A stretch of 64,000 bases of DNA from Manihot esculenta (taxonomy: Eukaryota; Streptophyta; Magnoliopsida; Malpighiales; Euphorbiaceae): the NCBI RefSeq assembly GCF_001659605.2, contig NC_035174.2:7932402-7996401 (forward strand), in the 5' to 3' direction. Shown piece by piece: positions 50,561 through 61,397 of this stretch (positions are counted from its first letter, which is position 1; every line of letters starts with the position of its first letter). Under the pieces are notes generated by a model. It saw only the letters and a program-made list of their open reading frames with translations, ran no database searches and was not told the DNA's origin. Position numbers and translations under genes: made by a program.

Positions 50561-51900
50561 CCTTACTTTAAATGTAAAAAATTCAGCGGTTATCAAATAA
50601 TAATAATAACTAAAGATTAAATATTTAATTTTGATAAAACATGAAGGGAACTTACCATTAACAAAGATGACTTGATTAAAGCATAGAGTTTTCTTTAAAC
50701 TACACGGTGAATTGATTTATTAATGAGTTCATCTCCGTGAAGAAAGAAATAAAACGTACGGCTTCAGCAAACTTCTAAAATTTAATATTAATAATTTAAT
50801 GTAAAAAAATAAATAAATTTAATATTTAATTGACATATTGCACATTCCTTTTTTTTATTATAAATATTAATTTATTATACATTGCACAATTTACTATATA
50901 TGATTATTAATAAATTATAAATGTATTATGGAAATACGCAGATGTGGCATATTCCGTGCAATTATTTTATATTTATATAATTTAAAACTTATTGTAATAA
51001 AAATTAATTAATATAAGAATGGTCAAAGTGACAAATATGCACATTGCATCAGTATTAGATGGCAGAAATTGAATTTTGTGGTCGACATGCCTTGCACGAG
51101 ATTTTTTTAATATATAATAATTTTAATATTTAAAAAACAAAATGAAATATGAGAAGCAATAAATTAATTCATTTGCATGATTAAAAATATAATCTCGTAT
51201 TTATTTATTTATTTTTGAAGTTGCTTGTACTGGATTAAATTCTTGGACAACTTTATATATTTTATTCCTTTATTATCCTTCTGTTTTAAGTAAATGCAAC
51301 TAAACTTAAGATTAAGATTAGAGATTAATTGGTAAATTTTTTTTTTTTTTAAAAAAAAAAGAGAAGAGGTTCTACTGAATAAAATAATCGTGGAAAATGA
51401 AGAAGGTTGCCCTGAAAGAAAGGAAAAGCGAAGAGAGGAAGGCTAGGGCATGTGGGGCAGGGCTAGGCATGACCACCACACCAAGTCTATTATAAAAATA
51501 CAAGACAACCACGTTCGATGACTTTTAGGTAACGGCTGTGGACTTCTCATCTACAGTCCTCCATTTCAAATTAGTAGATCCAAACGCTGGCTTTTGCCAC
51601 TTTTCCAAGTTTCACAGTCAAATTTCACACCCCAAAAAAAAAGAAGAATGATCATCATCTGTTATATTATGATCTCAAACTTTTAACAAATGCAAAACAG
51701 GATCAACTTTGATCATTACAAAATGTAAAAAATGTAAAAGCTTGCAGCTTAATTCATGTTGAGATGAATCGATTACTGTAGGTGTCAAAAAAAAAAAAAA
51801 AGACCTTCACCTATTCAACTATACAGTAACTGAAAGAAAGCAAACCTAGAATTTCTAACATTGTCCTTCACTCACTGACCCAAAAACTGGAAAACGGAAA
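50561..51900. other. AT-rich spacer downstream of the IDA gene
   Basis: No gene recognised. 51360-51620 is less AT-rich. The 3' UTR of IDA probably lies at the right end. Confidence 0.4.
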
Positions 51901-51954
51901 ATATATATATGAGTATAATGAATTAAATTATGACCACAAGAAGGGATTGGTTAC

Positions 51955-52227
51955 TCAAGTTTGCTTTGAGTTGTGCCTCTTGGATGGACCAGAAGGTGGT
52001 ATAGGGACCCCCTTGGGCAAGAAGTTGAACATTTGGCTCTGATATAAGAAGCTCGTCTCGTACAATCCCCGGTGGGGAGGTTTCACGTTTTCCGGTTGCA
52101 TCGCCACCCTTTTATCAATCGTGAGATGTCTGGCGGACACAGAAGAAGTGCTTACTAGAAGAGCGAAGATGAAGAGAAGATAAATGATATTGCAAGAAAG
52201 GCGTTTAGATCTCGAAGAAGAAGCCAT
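51955..52227 (-). CDS. IDA: IDA peptide hormone precursor (INFLORESCENCE DEFICIENT IN ABSCISSION)
   Basis: An intronless gene of 90 residues. Residues 1-32 are a signal peptide with a hydrophobic core (IIYLLFIFALLV) and a likely cut after SVSA. A variable propeptide follows, then the conserved block FNFLPKGVPIPPSGPSKRHN at 67-86 and a short tail SKQT. In Arabidopsis the secreted, processed and hydroxylated dodecamer binds the receptor kinases HAESA and HSL2 and triggers cell separation in floral organ abscission and lateral root emergence. The core here, PIPPSGPSKRHN, keeps the Arg-His-Asn end that contacts the receptor; only the residue after Ser is Gly where Arabidopsis IDA has Ala, as in IDL1-type peptides. 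PKGVPIP plus context favours IDA itself rather than IDL6/7. Its position between PPC4 and an LRR gene supports orthology. Confidence 0.93.
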   Translation of the reverse strand: MASSSRSKRLSCNIIYLLFIFALLVSTSSVSARHLTIDKRVAMQPENVKPPHRGLYETSFLYQSQMFNFLPKGVPIPPSGPSKRHNSKQT

Positions 52228-52269
52228 GGAAGGCTAGGGTTTTAGGTAGAGAGAAATGGGTTTTTTACA

Positions 52270-52298
52270 GAAGAGAAGAGAAGAGAAGAGAAGAGAAG
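52270..52298. repeat. (AAGAG)n minisatellite at the IDA leader
   Basis: About six pentamer units ending 43 bp upstream of the IDA start codon. On the transcript strand it reads (CTCTT)n, so it is a pyrimidine-rich block in the likely 5' UTR or core promoter. Confidence 0.8.
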
Positions 52299-52299
52299 G

Positions 52300-53469
52300 G
52301 GAAGTTAATTATATTATGGGATGAATGCATGGGAAAGAGCGAGAGTAAGGAAAGTGGGTATGTAAAGAGAAGGAAATAGAGGAGTGAAACGCACGCTAAC
52401 GACCATTGCATTTTTGCGTTTTGATATTTGTGATGTCAACGCTTCAAGTTTCATTTTCTCTAAATATTTGGTGCCGGCTTAGACTTTACATCCTCACTTT
52501 CTTAATTTTATATTTTACTGTCCCATCTCCCCCTTTTCCTTTTCAACCATCAAAAATATTTCTCTTTTCTCTTTTTTTTTTAATTATAAATTAAAATTTT
52601 CGAAATGGAGGAATTACACGCATCCTGTAGACATGCTAATTCATAGACAAAAGACATTATTCTAAAGCATTTCATCTTGACAATCATTGAGAAATAATTA
52701 CAATGATGAGTTCGAAGCTATCAATTCAATTATATTTAAGAGATATGCGTTTTCAATTTGCCTTTCTCTCATTGGTCATTACATGACAATCGCCCCTATC
52801 AATTAGACAATTATGAACAAGCTACACAAATGGTCCCATGTCTTGTGATGGATACAATAGTTCATGAAAAAGCAATACGTCTCAAAATTAGATTACTACC
52901 ATCTCCATCGTGCCTAATTTCATATTATTCTCTTCACATAATATTATGCAATATTTTTTTTACAGACATTAATTAAGAAATTAAATGTATGATTTTATTA
53001 TATTAGTTTTTTTTTTTTGGAGTTTTTAATGTGGGGGATCTTTTGCGTGCGAAGCTCTGTTAAGGAAACAAGATTAATGGGGTCCACTAATCCCTTCTTA
53101 CATTCAATCTGACATTGATAGAAACCTGCATCTGCAATAACAAATCACTGCTAATCTCATTCTTAATTAATTAATTAATTAATTTCTCATATTAATGATT
53201 AGTAAGTGCCATTAACCAATTTAATTAGGACATTGAAAAACAACACCCGATAATTTACGTATTCGTATATTTTAATTTAAATTTGTTGTCTTAATTTTTT
53301 ATTCAATATAATTGTAGTCTCAATTTAATATTAAAATCTGAACTCACGCCATTCAAAATTTATTATTGAAAATTTTGTACACAGCTAAACATTTAATATT
53401 TAAGAAATTTAAGATAAAATCTGATATTCTTAAATTCAAAAAAGTAGTTTTATAGTGGTTGTGTAAATT
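52300..53469. other. IDA upstream region, AT-rich
   Basis: Should contain the IDA promoter. No gene recognised. (TTAA)n simple sequence lies at about 53164-53183. Confidence 0.4.
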
Positions 53470-56100
53470 TGGATGGAGAGGAAGACGTTCCTCTCCTTTT
53501 ATCTCTTTTTTCTTTATTTGTTAGTGATATCTAACTGCTTCTGTAATACCCGGCTAGATTCCGGTATCGAAATTCTTACCGTCCGGTGGAATCTCGGATG
53601 TCGAAAACCTCTAGAAGGATAAAATCATATTTTTATAAAATGTTTTCATGTATTTCATGGTTTTGAGTAAGAAAGAAATTTGGTTTTAAATGAAAAAGAC
53701 CATGGAGGCATTTCCAGGTTCGGCCGCCGAACGTGGGATAGTTTAGGGGGGCACGTTAGGCTTCCGAATGTGGTTCATGTTCGGCCGCCGAACATGCATG
53801 CGTTTTGGAGTCGCCTTCGGCTTCTGAATGTGGCCTAGCTAGCCACCTATAAAAGGACCCATGGCCGAAAATGGGTGAGATTTCTCCCCTATTTTCGGCC
53901 AACGGTGAGTCCATGCTCTCCCATGGTTGGTTTTGATGATTTTCCTCAAATCTTTCAAGTTTTAACGAGTTCTAACTTGGTTTTGAAGAGTTTTGGAGCT
54001 AAGATCAAGTTTTGGAGCTTGGAGACCCAAGGAGCTAGATTTCTCCCATCTCCAAGTTTAAATCGCCTCCCCTCTCGATCTTCAAGAGGTAAGAGTAGAT
54101 CCTTAGCTCATTTCATGTTTTAAACAAGTTTTATGAAAGTTTATGGGTTAGAAATGCATGTGTAAGTTAGTTGTTTGTTGTTAGGGTAAATGTTGAGTTT
54201 TTGGGTAATGTATGATGTTTGAGTTGCTTTATGTGTTTGTGTTGGGGTTTAGGATAGTTTGAGATCCCTAAATGCTTATTTGCTTGTGTATGCATGTTGT
54301 AGAATAGCTAAATGCATGTTTGAATGGTTTGGGAGGCAAATTGTGCATGTAGAGGCTGAGTTCTGCCATTTGGAAGAACTCAGGTTCGGCAGCCAAAGGA
54401 CTTTCGGCCGCCGAACCTGCCTGTGGAGGCAAGCTTTTGACTGCCGAACCCTGCCCCCGAAAGTGAACTTTCGGCTCTAGAGGGAAGATTTGGCCTCCGA
54501 AGGTGCCGCCGAACATGCATGAGTTTCGGCTCTGGAACCACTTTCGGCCGCCAAAGGTGCCGTCGAAAGTGGCTGAGTTTCGGCTTTAGAGGGACTTTCG
54601 GCCGCCGAACCTGCGGCTGAAAGTGCCCTGTTCAGCCTTCCTTTGCATGTTTTCTATGATTATTTTAAGGTATTTTAGGGAGTTTTTGGGGAATAGTTTA
54701 AAGTCATGTTCATGTATGTTTGGTCCCTCATTTGAGTCCACCTGTGTAGGTTCCGACCAGAGGAACCGAGGACCCCAGCAGTGAGATAGCTGCTTCAGTG
54801 TCTTGTCGGAGCTAGCCTGAGGTGAGTAGAATGACTCTTTATGTTTCAAAGCAAATAATGAAAGTTTTAGCATGAATCACGCATCATGAATGCCATGAGA
54901 TATATTAGGTTGTTTGTATTAGAATTCACGAATATGTTGCATTGCATATTATGTTGTTGATGTGGATGAACATTGAGTGATCCATTAGCCCTCGTATGGT
55001 ATGATATGATATAATGATGATACGGTATGGAAGTCCAGGAAGACCCATTTTACGTCCCTGGCACATTGGAATGTTATGATATGTTATGTAAGAGAAAGAC
55101 CAGGACCCATTCTACGTTCTGGCACTAATGGAAATGTAGAGGGCTATTGGTGACAAGTTCATCTTTAAGGTGATTTGTCTGTGATGTGATGCATTTCATG
55201 AAAGTATGAACTTTAAATATAATGTTTTATTATTCTGCTCACTGGGCTCTAGTAGCTCACCCCATTCCTTTAATCCCCCAGGTTTGCAGGTACGGGATAG
55301 ATCAGGAAGTCAACAAGAATAAAGTTATATCTTATGTAATAGCTAGTTGTGGACATGAGAAAGACAATGTAATGTAAAGTATAGTACAAGAATGTAATGT
55401 AATGATGTTTATTAAGGTTTAGAGTTGTGCTTGACCCTAGTATGTTGGTTAATCCCTTTTTGGTACATGATCTTGTTGAGGAAATGATTTATTGAGGAAA
55501 TGATTTATTGATGTTTATGGAAACCAAACTTAATGTATGATATGTTGCCCCATTGGAGCATTTGATGAGGGCTGCAATGTGGGGTTTTATGCTTATGAGT
55601 TGTGCATGCACAGGTTAAGCTTGGTAAATGAATGAAAAAGTTTAATATTTTATGTATATGTTTGATCATGTATGGGATTTAATAGGTATACAGGATGTAT
55701 GTTTGGCTTGCTACAGGTCCCAGCGGCCTTAAGCCGATCTGGATCCTAGCGCTGGTAGCGGTCCAGTTTTCGGGTCGTTACAGCTTCTCTGTTATAGTGT
55801 TATCTGTTTCAGTCATTTATATTCGTATATACAGATGCGTCAGAGCTCCTCTCTACGCTAAGCGGCCATTTAATTCCCCCGGTGGGGATACGGACAGGGC
55901 TGCGAAGTGACTAGGTCAGCTATTCTCTCTCACATCACATCACTGGGCTAGTCTACTTTTCATTAGACCTAGGCTTGTAGTAGACTCGGCCTGCCCCGCA
56001 TATCTGAATCGGAGCTTAAAATATTGGGTCGGTCAGCTAAAGGAGCTAAAGGGGTTTGATGAGTTTTGGGTCAGAGCTCTTCTGTTAGAACCGATCTCGT
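53470..56100 (+). repeat. Dispersed GC-richer repeat, copy C, split by a solo LTR
   Basis: Left part 53470-53541 (CTCTCCTTTTATCTC, TTAGTGATATCTAACTGCTTC) and right part 55783-56100 (with GGCCATTTAATTCCCCCGG) together make a third copy of the family seen at 6680 and 50190. Between them sits a 2241-bp insertion with a GCTTC target duplication. The copy must be older than the insertion. Confidence 0.65.
53542..55782 (+). mobile_element. Solo LTR of a Gypsy-type (Tekay/Del-like) retrotransposon
   Basis: A 2241-bp block starts TGTAATACCCGG and ends GGGTCGTTACA, i.e. TG...CA with near-inverted TGTAA/TTACA termini, and is flanked by perfect 5-bp duplications GCTTC (53537-53541 and 55783-55787). There is no gag or pol frame, so it is a single LTR left by recombination between two LTRs. 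Large LTRs of this kind with TGTAA...TTACA ends occur in the Tekay/Del chromovirus lineage; that assignment is by ends and size only. The inside has several copies of TTCGGCCGCCGAA (53719, 53780, 54403, 54597) in a GC-rich part. The last 120 bp match the arms of the foldback element at 60798-61062. Confidence 0.75.
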
Positions 56101-58479
56101 CCAAAGTAAAAAAACTCGACGGTCATCGGAATCCAAAATATAAAATTAACTTAATTTGTTAGCAAGTTCTAAATCAGTTGTGATTTTCTTTACTTTTAAT
56201 AAAAGAAAAATCTTTAATTTTATAAAATTTAAATATTAAAAAATTATAATCTCATTTTACACTGTTACATTATAATTTCAGAAAATAACTAAAACACTAA
56301 ATTGGCTAGGTAGATACTCGGGGAAACATAGTTAAGAAAAATCAATCAATAAATAAATAAAAATAAAAATAAAAACCCATATAATGGCGATGGCTTTGAA
56401 CAAAGCATTACGTGTTGAAGAATGGCTTGTGAGCAACTTGGTATGTCAATTGTCAACGTGGCTGCCTTGATGATCTAATCCGTCTGTTTTTATTCTTATT
56501 TTTAAAAAAAAAAAACTTGGAATTTTTTTCCCTGATTTTGTTTTTGTTACGAAAGCTGATAATATTATGTAGGAGAAATTAGGACTCATTGAGACCGACA
56601 TTTAAGAGCAGGTAAGATAAGCATTAACGTAAGCCAAAACTGGGGATTAAAAAAACATTTTTTTCTAATTAATCTTTAAAAGTCTCATTAGGTTTGTAAA
56701 TATCAATACAAACATAAATTAATTATTGATCAATATATGAATTTTGGGTTTATATTTTCTTTAAACGTAAAAGAAACAATGATGTTAAAAACGTCTCATG
56801 AACAGAGTCAGGAATGTAGATGATGTTAAAGAACGACTTGGGTCGATTTCAGTTAGCTAGATAGACTTGGGTTAGATTGGGAAGGTCCAGCTAAGTTGGC
56901 TAAAATTCTTGACGTGTGTATGCATTGTTAAGAGTCGTTATCTCTATGGTTGAGTCACTGTCTTTTAACAGTGGTATTGGCAATTTGGCATACAACTCTT
57001 TTGTTTGTGATCAATTTTCCTGAAAGATTATTTCAATCTTCCAACCCCATAGTCTTTTATTGGCAATGTTTTTCTCGGAAGATTGCATCCGCTTGACTAT
57101 TTCAATCGTCCAAGAAAAGCATGTTGGAGATAAAGGAATTTCTTACTAGTATTTGGATTTACGTAAATTTCATTAATATCATGATTTTATATTATATATT
57201 TTATTAATTAAGAGTATATATTTTAATACATAATTTTAATAATTATATCATATATTTTATCGGTCTGATCTATACGTCTGAATATATGATTTTGGCAAGT
57301 ATGTCATATATATATATATTGACTTTAAATTTCTAAATTTTAGAGGGTAAAAAATTCTGAGCTAAATTTCAAAGGTAAAAAATTCTCAACTAATTAACCG
57401 CCACTAGACCAAAAGTGCCATTTTCAAACACTGAAATTCTGAGTATGGGTCGAGTCCAACAGGAAGAAAGTTGCTAACTTCACTTTCTCCTTCCACACTA
57501 CTATTCCATTGTGGATCTTGCACATGATTAATTAAATTGGCTGAATACATCAACTTATTCTTAATCTTTATATTGATTTTTTCATATTTAATATTTAATA
57601 ATAAAATGTAATTATTTAACTGTTACATTCAGTCATTTACACGTGGTCAGTATGTAATCTAAGGATTTAAATAATTACTAATTAAGTATTAAATATTAAT
57701 TATAAAAATTTAAGGATGAGAATTTATTTTTCTAAGGTCCATCATCGTTTTCCTTTCTTTGACATTTTGAATCTTATTTTTCTGAGTTGGTGTTGTTGAA
57801 AAAGGGAAACTAATTTTCCATAACTACAACTAAAAGTTGTTTGTGTTGTGTCAGGGAAGAAATTAAACATGAATAAGGATTAAATTAATGTTTTGAAATC
57901 TATTAAATATGTTGTGCTTCTGTTTTTTATAGTATTCAATGATTTCGGTCATTTTTTACCTATCTAGTTATGGTTGCATGTGACATTTTAGTCTTCAAAT
58001 ATGAATCATGGTCGCTGGCCATTTGATAAAAAACTGATTATATTTCGTCAAAAGTTTTAAATAATATTATTTGGTTAAACGATATAATAAAATAAATTAA
58101 AAAATTAATAGTTTTATAGAAATTTTTCAATAATTGAAAGGTGGACCATTAATAACCAAGAAAAACTATTTCTAATAATAAAAAAATTGAATATGCAAAA
58201 TTATAAAATATATAAAAATATAATTAAAATGTAAAATTCACATCGATTATATAAAAAAATAATTAAAATATAAAATTAACATTTAAACTATAAAATTTTT
58301 ATATAAAACCTTATGATAAATTTGTAATACTCGTCACACTTTTAAAATTCATGCATTTCGAAATTTTTTTTAAAAAATTATTATGTATTTTCTCAATACG
58401 TCAAATTAAGTACAATTCAAATCTGACATAAAATTTAAAACTAGTAGTTGGATGTCACTATTTTAATTCAGGTACTCTC
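56101..58479. other. AT-rich spacer
   Basis: No gene recognised. The TTTCCTTGG/CTTGGAAAGATT-like pair at about 57010-57115 suggests an imperfect inverted repeat (GAAAGATTATTTCAATCTTCC and TTGACTATTTCAATCGTCC) but is too weak to name. Confidence 0.35.
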
Positions 58480-58835
58480 CTTCTTTCGCAGCTGCTACTG
58501 TAAAGCATTCATCTACGGCTGGTGGTTCCTCTCTGAACTTCTTCTAGGTGTCTTAAGACTTTGACTACCCTGTTGGGGATTCCCAACTCTTTGTCGCAAG
58601 TGATTTTGGCCTTCAAATAACAGAGCAGCGGGATTATTGTGGGTTTTTTTTTTCAGGTTGGAGAGTCGGGTCATTTTCCGGTTGTTGGGTCTAAAGTTTC
58701 AGTGGGCTCTTCTTTGTCTTTTATGGATCCGTTTCTTCTCTAGTTGGTTTAGCCCTATATGGGCTTCAGGTGTAAAAAAGCCTTGGACATTTATTTCAAT
58801 GAAATTCTATCTTGGAGAGGTAAAAAAAAACAGGA
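58480..58835 (+). mobile_element. LINE (L1-type) 3' remnant
   Basis: A GC-richer block without intact frame ends in TTTATTTCAATGAAATTC, then TATCTTGGAGAGG and an A run at about 58821. TTTCAATGAAATTCTAT-type tails are typical of plant L1 3' UTRs. The copy is truncated; no reverse transcriptase is present. Confidence 0.5.
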
Positions 58836-59453
58836 AATCTAATAAATATCTTATGGAATTGTGGAACCATGGAAAAGTCTGGAAGGAGTGAAGAACATTC
58901 AATTTCTTCAGCAGGTGACGGAGCTAATTAGTTAATGCTCTCAAGGACACAGCTATAGGAGAAGCCAACCTAGAAAAAAAGGGAAGCCGAGATCAGCGGC
59001 TGCAGCTTTACTAGTTTTTTCCTTCTCTTTTTTAAATATTTATCTTTGTCTTATATTTGATGGATCCTAGCTAGTTCATCATCATCATCATCAGCTTTTA
59101 GCATACAGTGATGTCCATAAAAGCACCATATATACAGGCTACAAGTCTACCCATTATAGACACTACAGTCCTCTACAGCTCTAGTCCTGCAAACTCAATA
59201 TAAGTTAATGTCCCAAATGCTTGAATGCTAACCCCAATTACTCAGAAAAAAAGTAATTCTAGATCCCAGTTTAAGCCATGACCGTTGCTGTTTATTTTTG
59301 AAATCAAAAGATATTATCAATAAACATGATGAATTATATTCGAACAAGAGGAAATGTTAATTCAATTGTAAGAAAATTTACCAAGCACGTGATTGCATAT
59401 GAGAGATTTGTATCCAAGACAAGCAATTAGCTTCATGTTACATGAGTTGCCCT
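58836..59453. other. 3' flank of the LRR gene
   Basis: Probable 3' UTR of the minus-strand LRR gene next to 59453; the rest is unassigned. (CAT)n lies at 59080-59093. Confidence 0.4.
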
Positions 59454-61397
59454 CTAAGCTATGTTCCCAAAAAGGTACGATTGGAAGCTACCCAAAAGTA
59501 GAAACGTCACAATTATCTGAAGCGTAACCCACCAAAACCCATCAATAGTGTAGCTTGAGAATCCCAAAGAGACCATTAAATGGGAACTCTGATTCAATTT
59601 GCCATTGTACAACTTGGAATCTGAATGAGGTTCAAGTAATGTGACCTTTTGTTGGCATGGTTTTACTCCATATGGGACATGGCTTGTTGAGATTAGCCCA
59701 ACTGGGAAACACAGATTTGGATTATTCCAAGCCCCAAAACGCCTACCCATTTTCCTGTAAAATCTTTCAGAGAATTGGAGCTCTCCTGTCAGATTGTTTC
59801 CATTTAGGTACAGCGCACTAACACTAGGCAAAGTTTCTAGCTTTGGTGAGAGATTCCCAGTGAGATTGTTGTCACAAAGACCCAAAAATCTCAAATTTCT
59901 CAACTTAGCAAGGGAGACGGGAATTGTACCTGTCAAGCCTATGTTAGAGAGGTCCAAAATAGCTAAATTCTCTAAGTTATGCCACTCTATGGCTTGGAGG
60001 TCTCCACCAATAGGGTTGTTTGACATGGCCATCTCTTCCAAGGAACCCATTTCCTGAAGTGAATTGATTAACCCACCGGAGAATTTGTTGTTTCTTAGGT
60101 CCAACAGTGTCAAATTCTTCAGATAACCAAACTCTACTGGCAGTTTCCCCTCCAGCAGATTGTTGCTCAGATCAAGCTTCAAAAGTGAAGACAGGCTTCC
60201 AAAACTAGAAGGCAAAGACCCAGATAGCGAATTCCTGCTTAAATCCAAGATTAACAGCTGACTTAACCCACCGAAACTATCTGGAATCCTACCATTAAAA
60301 CGGTTACCAGCAAGAACTAGCCTCTTCAAGTTGGATAATTCAACTAAATTTCTTGGCAATTCGCCAGATAAACCATTTTCTAGTAGCACTAGAGACTGCA
60401 GCTTAGTTAGGCCACCAAAACTGCTAGGAACTTGTCCAACAAGACCAGGGTTCGATCTAAACTCTAGTTTTTCCAAGTTGCCTGCAAGTTTTTCCCACTT
60501 TTTGCTAGGAATGGTGATGGGATATTTGAAGGGTGACATAAAGCAGCTGAAGAACGATAGAGATCTCAGGTGCTTAAGCTTAAAGAGTTGTGGCCTAAAC
60601 TCAGCATTTGGAGCACAATCAAGAGAATTGTCATGAATAGGACCAATGCTCAAGTCAGTAACATACCAAAGCCCATCAAAGATATCACAAGAGACTCCCT
60701 GTAGAAAAGCAGTTGAAATTTAGTTCAAACTAGAGATGGTGCATAACGGTTTTCAATTGATTAATATATAAATTTGGACAAATATTATCTCAGCTATTGT
60801 AACAGCCCGCTTACCGGACCATCACCGGCACTAGGACCCAGATCGGCTTAAGGCCGCCGGGACCCGTAGTAAGCCTACTGTCAACTCTGTGTACCTGATA
60901 AATCCCATACATGATCATATTTAAGCTTAAAACTGTTACTTATGATCATGTATGGGATTTATCAGGTACACAGAGTTGACAGTAGGCTTACTACGGGTCC
61001 CGGCGGCCTTAAGCCGATCTGGGTCCTAGTGCCGGTGATGGTCCGGTAAGCGGGCTGTTACAGCTATCAAGTGCCAAAGGAATCTACTGAGACGGAGAAA
61101 AAGAACAGTAACAAAGAAAATGAGGTGGTTGTCTGTGCTTAGGACAAAATTGCATTGAAACAGTAAAAGATTTCATATGCAGATAGAAAGTACCTGAATA
61201 GGAGTCCATCCACAGGGATCCGGATAGAGATCTGAACCATTCCACCAGTTTCCAACAAAACCTTGTATAGCAGAGTACAGCACTGCTTGCTCCCCTTTCT
61301 CCATTGGAGCAGCATCATTTTCTGCTTCACCAGAGCACCAAACGAGCAAACAAAGTAACATCAAGATGACTTGATTAGTGGTGATAAAGCTCTTCAT
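59454..61397 (-). CDS. LRR receptor-like protein without kinase, PII-2-like
   Basis: Two exons, 61397-61194 (68 codons) and 60698-59454, joined by a phase-0 intron of 495 bp, give 482 residues. A signal peptide (about 1-23) is followed by an N-terminal cap with APMEKGEQAVLYSAIQG, WNGSDLYPDPCGWTPIQ and SCDIFDGLWYV. About ten plant-type leucine-rich repeats of 24 residues follow (LxxLxLxxNxLxGxLPxxxG), roughly 150-390, then a Cys-containing cap (NLCF, KPC) and a C-terminal hydrophobic segment (WWVTLQIIVTFLLLGSF). No kinase follows, so this is a receptor-like protein or GPI/membrane-tethered LRR protein. The cap is that of PIRIFORMOSPORA INDICA-INSENSITIVE 2 and related proteins, which act in root-fungus recognition; the ligand is unknown. 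Exon 2 has no ATG at its start, so the two-exon model is needed. The intron hosts a foldback element. Confidence 0.92.
60798..61062. mobile_element. Foldback element with perfect 122-bp arms made from LTR ends
   Basis: The 265-bp insertion has left arm 60798-60919 and right arm 60941-61062, exact reverse complements of each other, around a 21-bp loop. It starts TGTAACAGCCCG and ends CGGGCTGTTACA and is flanked by GCTAT on both sides (60793-60797 and 61063-61067). Both arms match the 3' end of the solo LTR at 53542-55782 (shared CATGTATGGGATTTA and CGGCCTTAAGCCGATCTGG). It lies in the intron of the LRR gene, so its RNA would fold into a near-perfect hairpin. Confidence 0.85.

Noticed and set aside
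53875..54873. Several 70-95 codon frames
   Set aside because: All lie inside the solo LTR, overlap each other on both strands and reflect its GC-rich repeats.
59794..60636. Two + strand open frames
   Set aside because: Antisense shadows of the LRR exon.
60798..61062. microRNA gene
   Set aside because: The arms are perfectly complementary over 122 bp and have target-site duplications and LTR homology, so a foldback element explains it better than a miRNA precursor.
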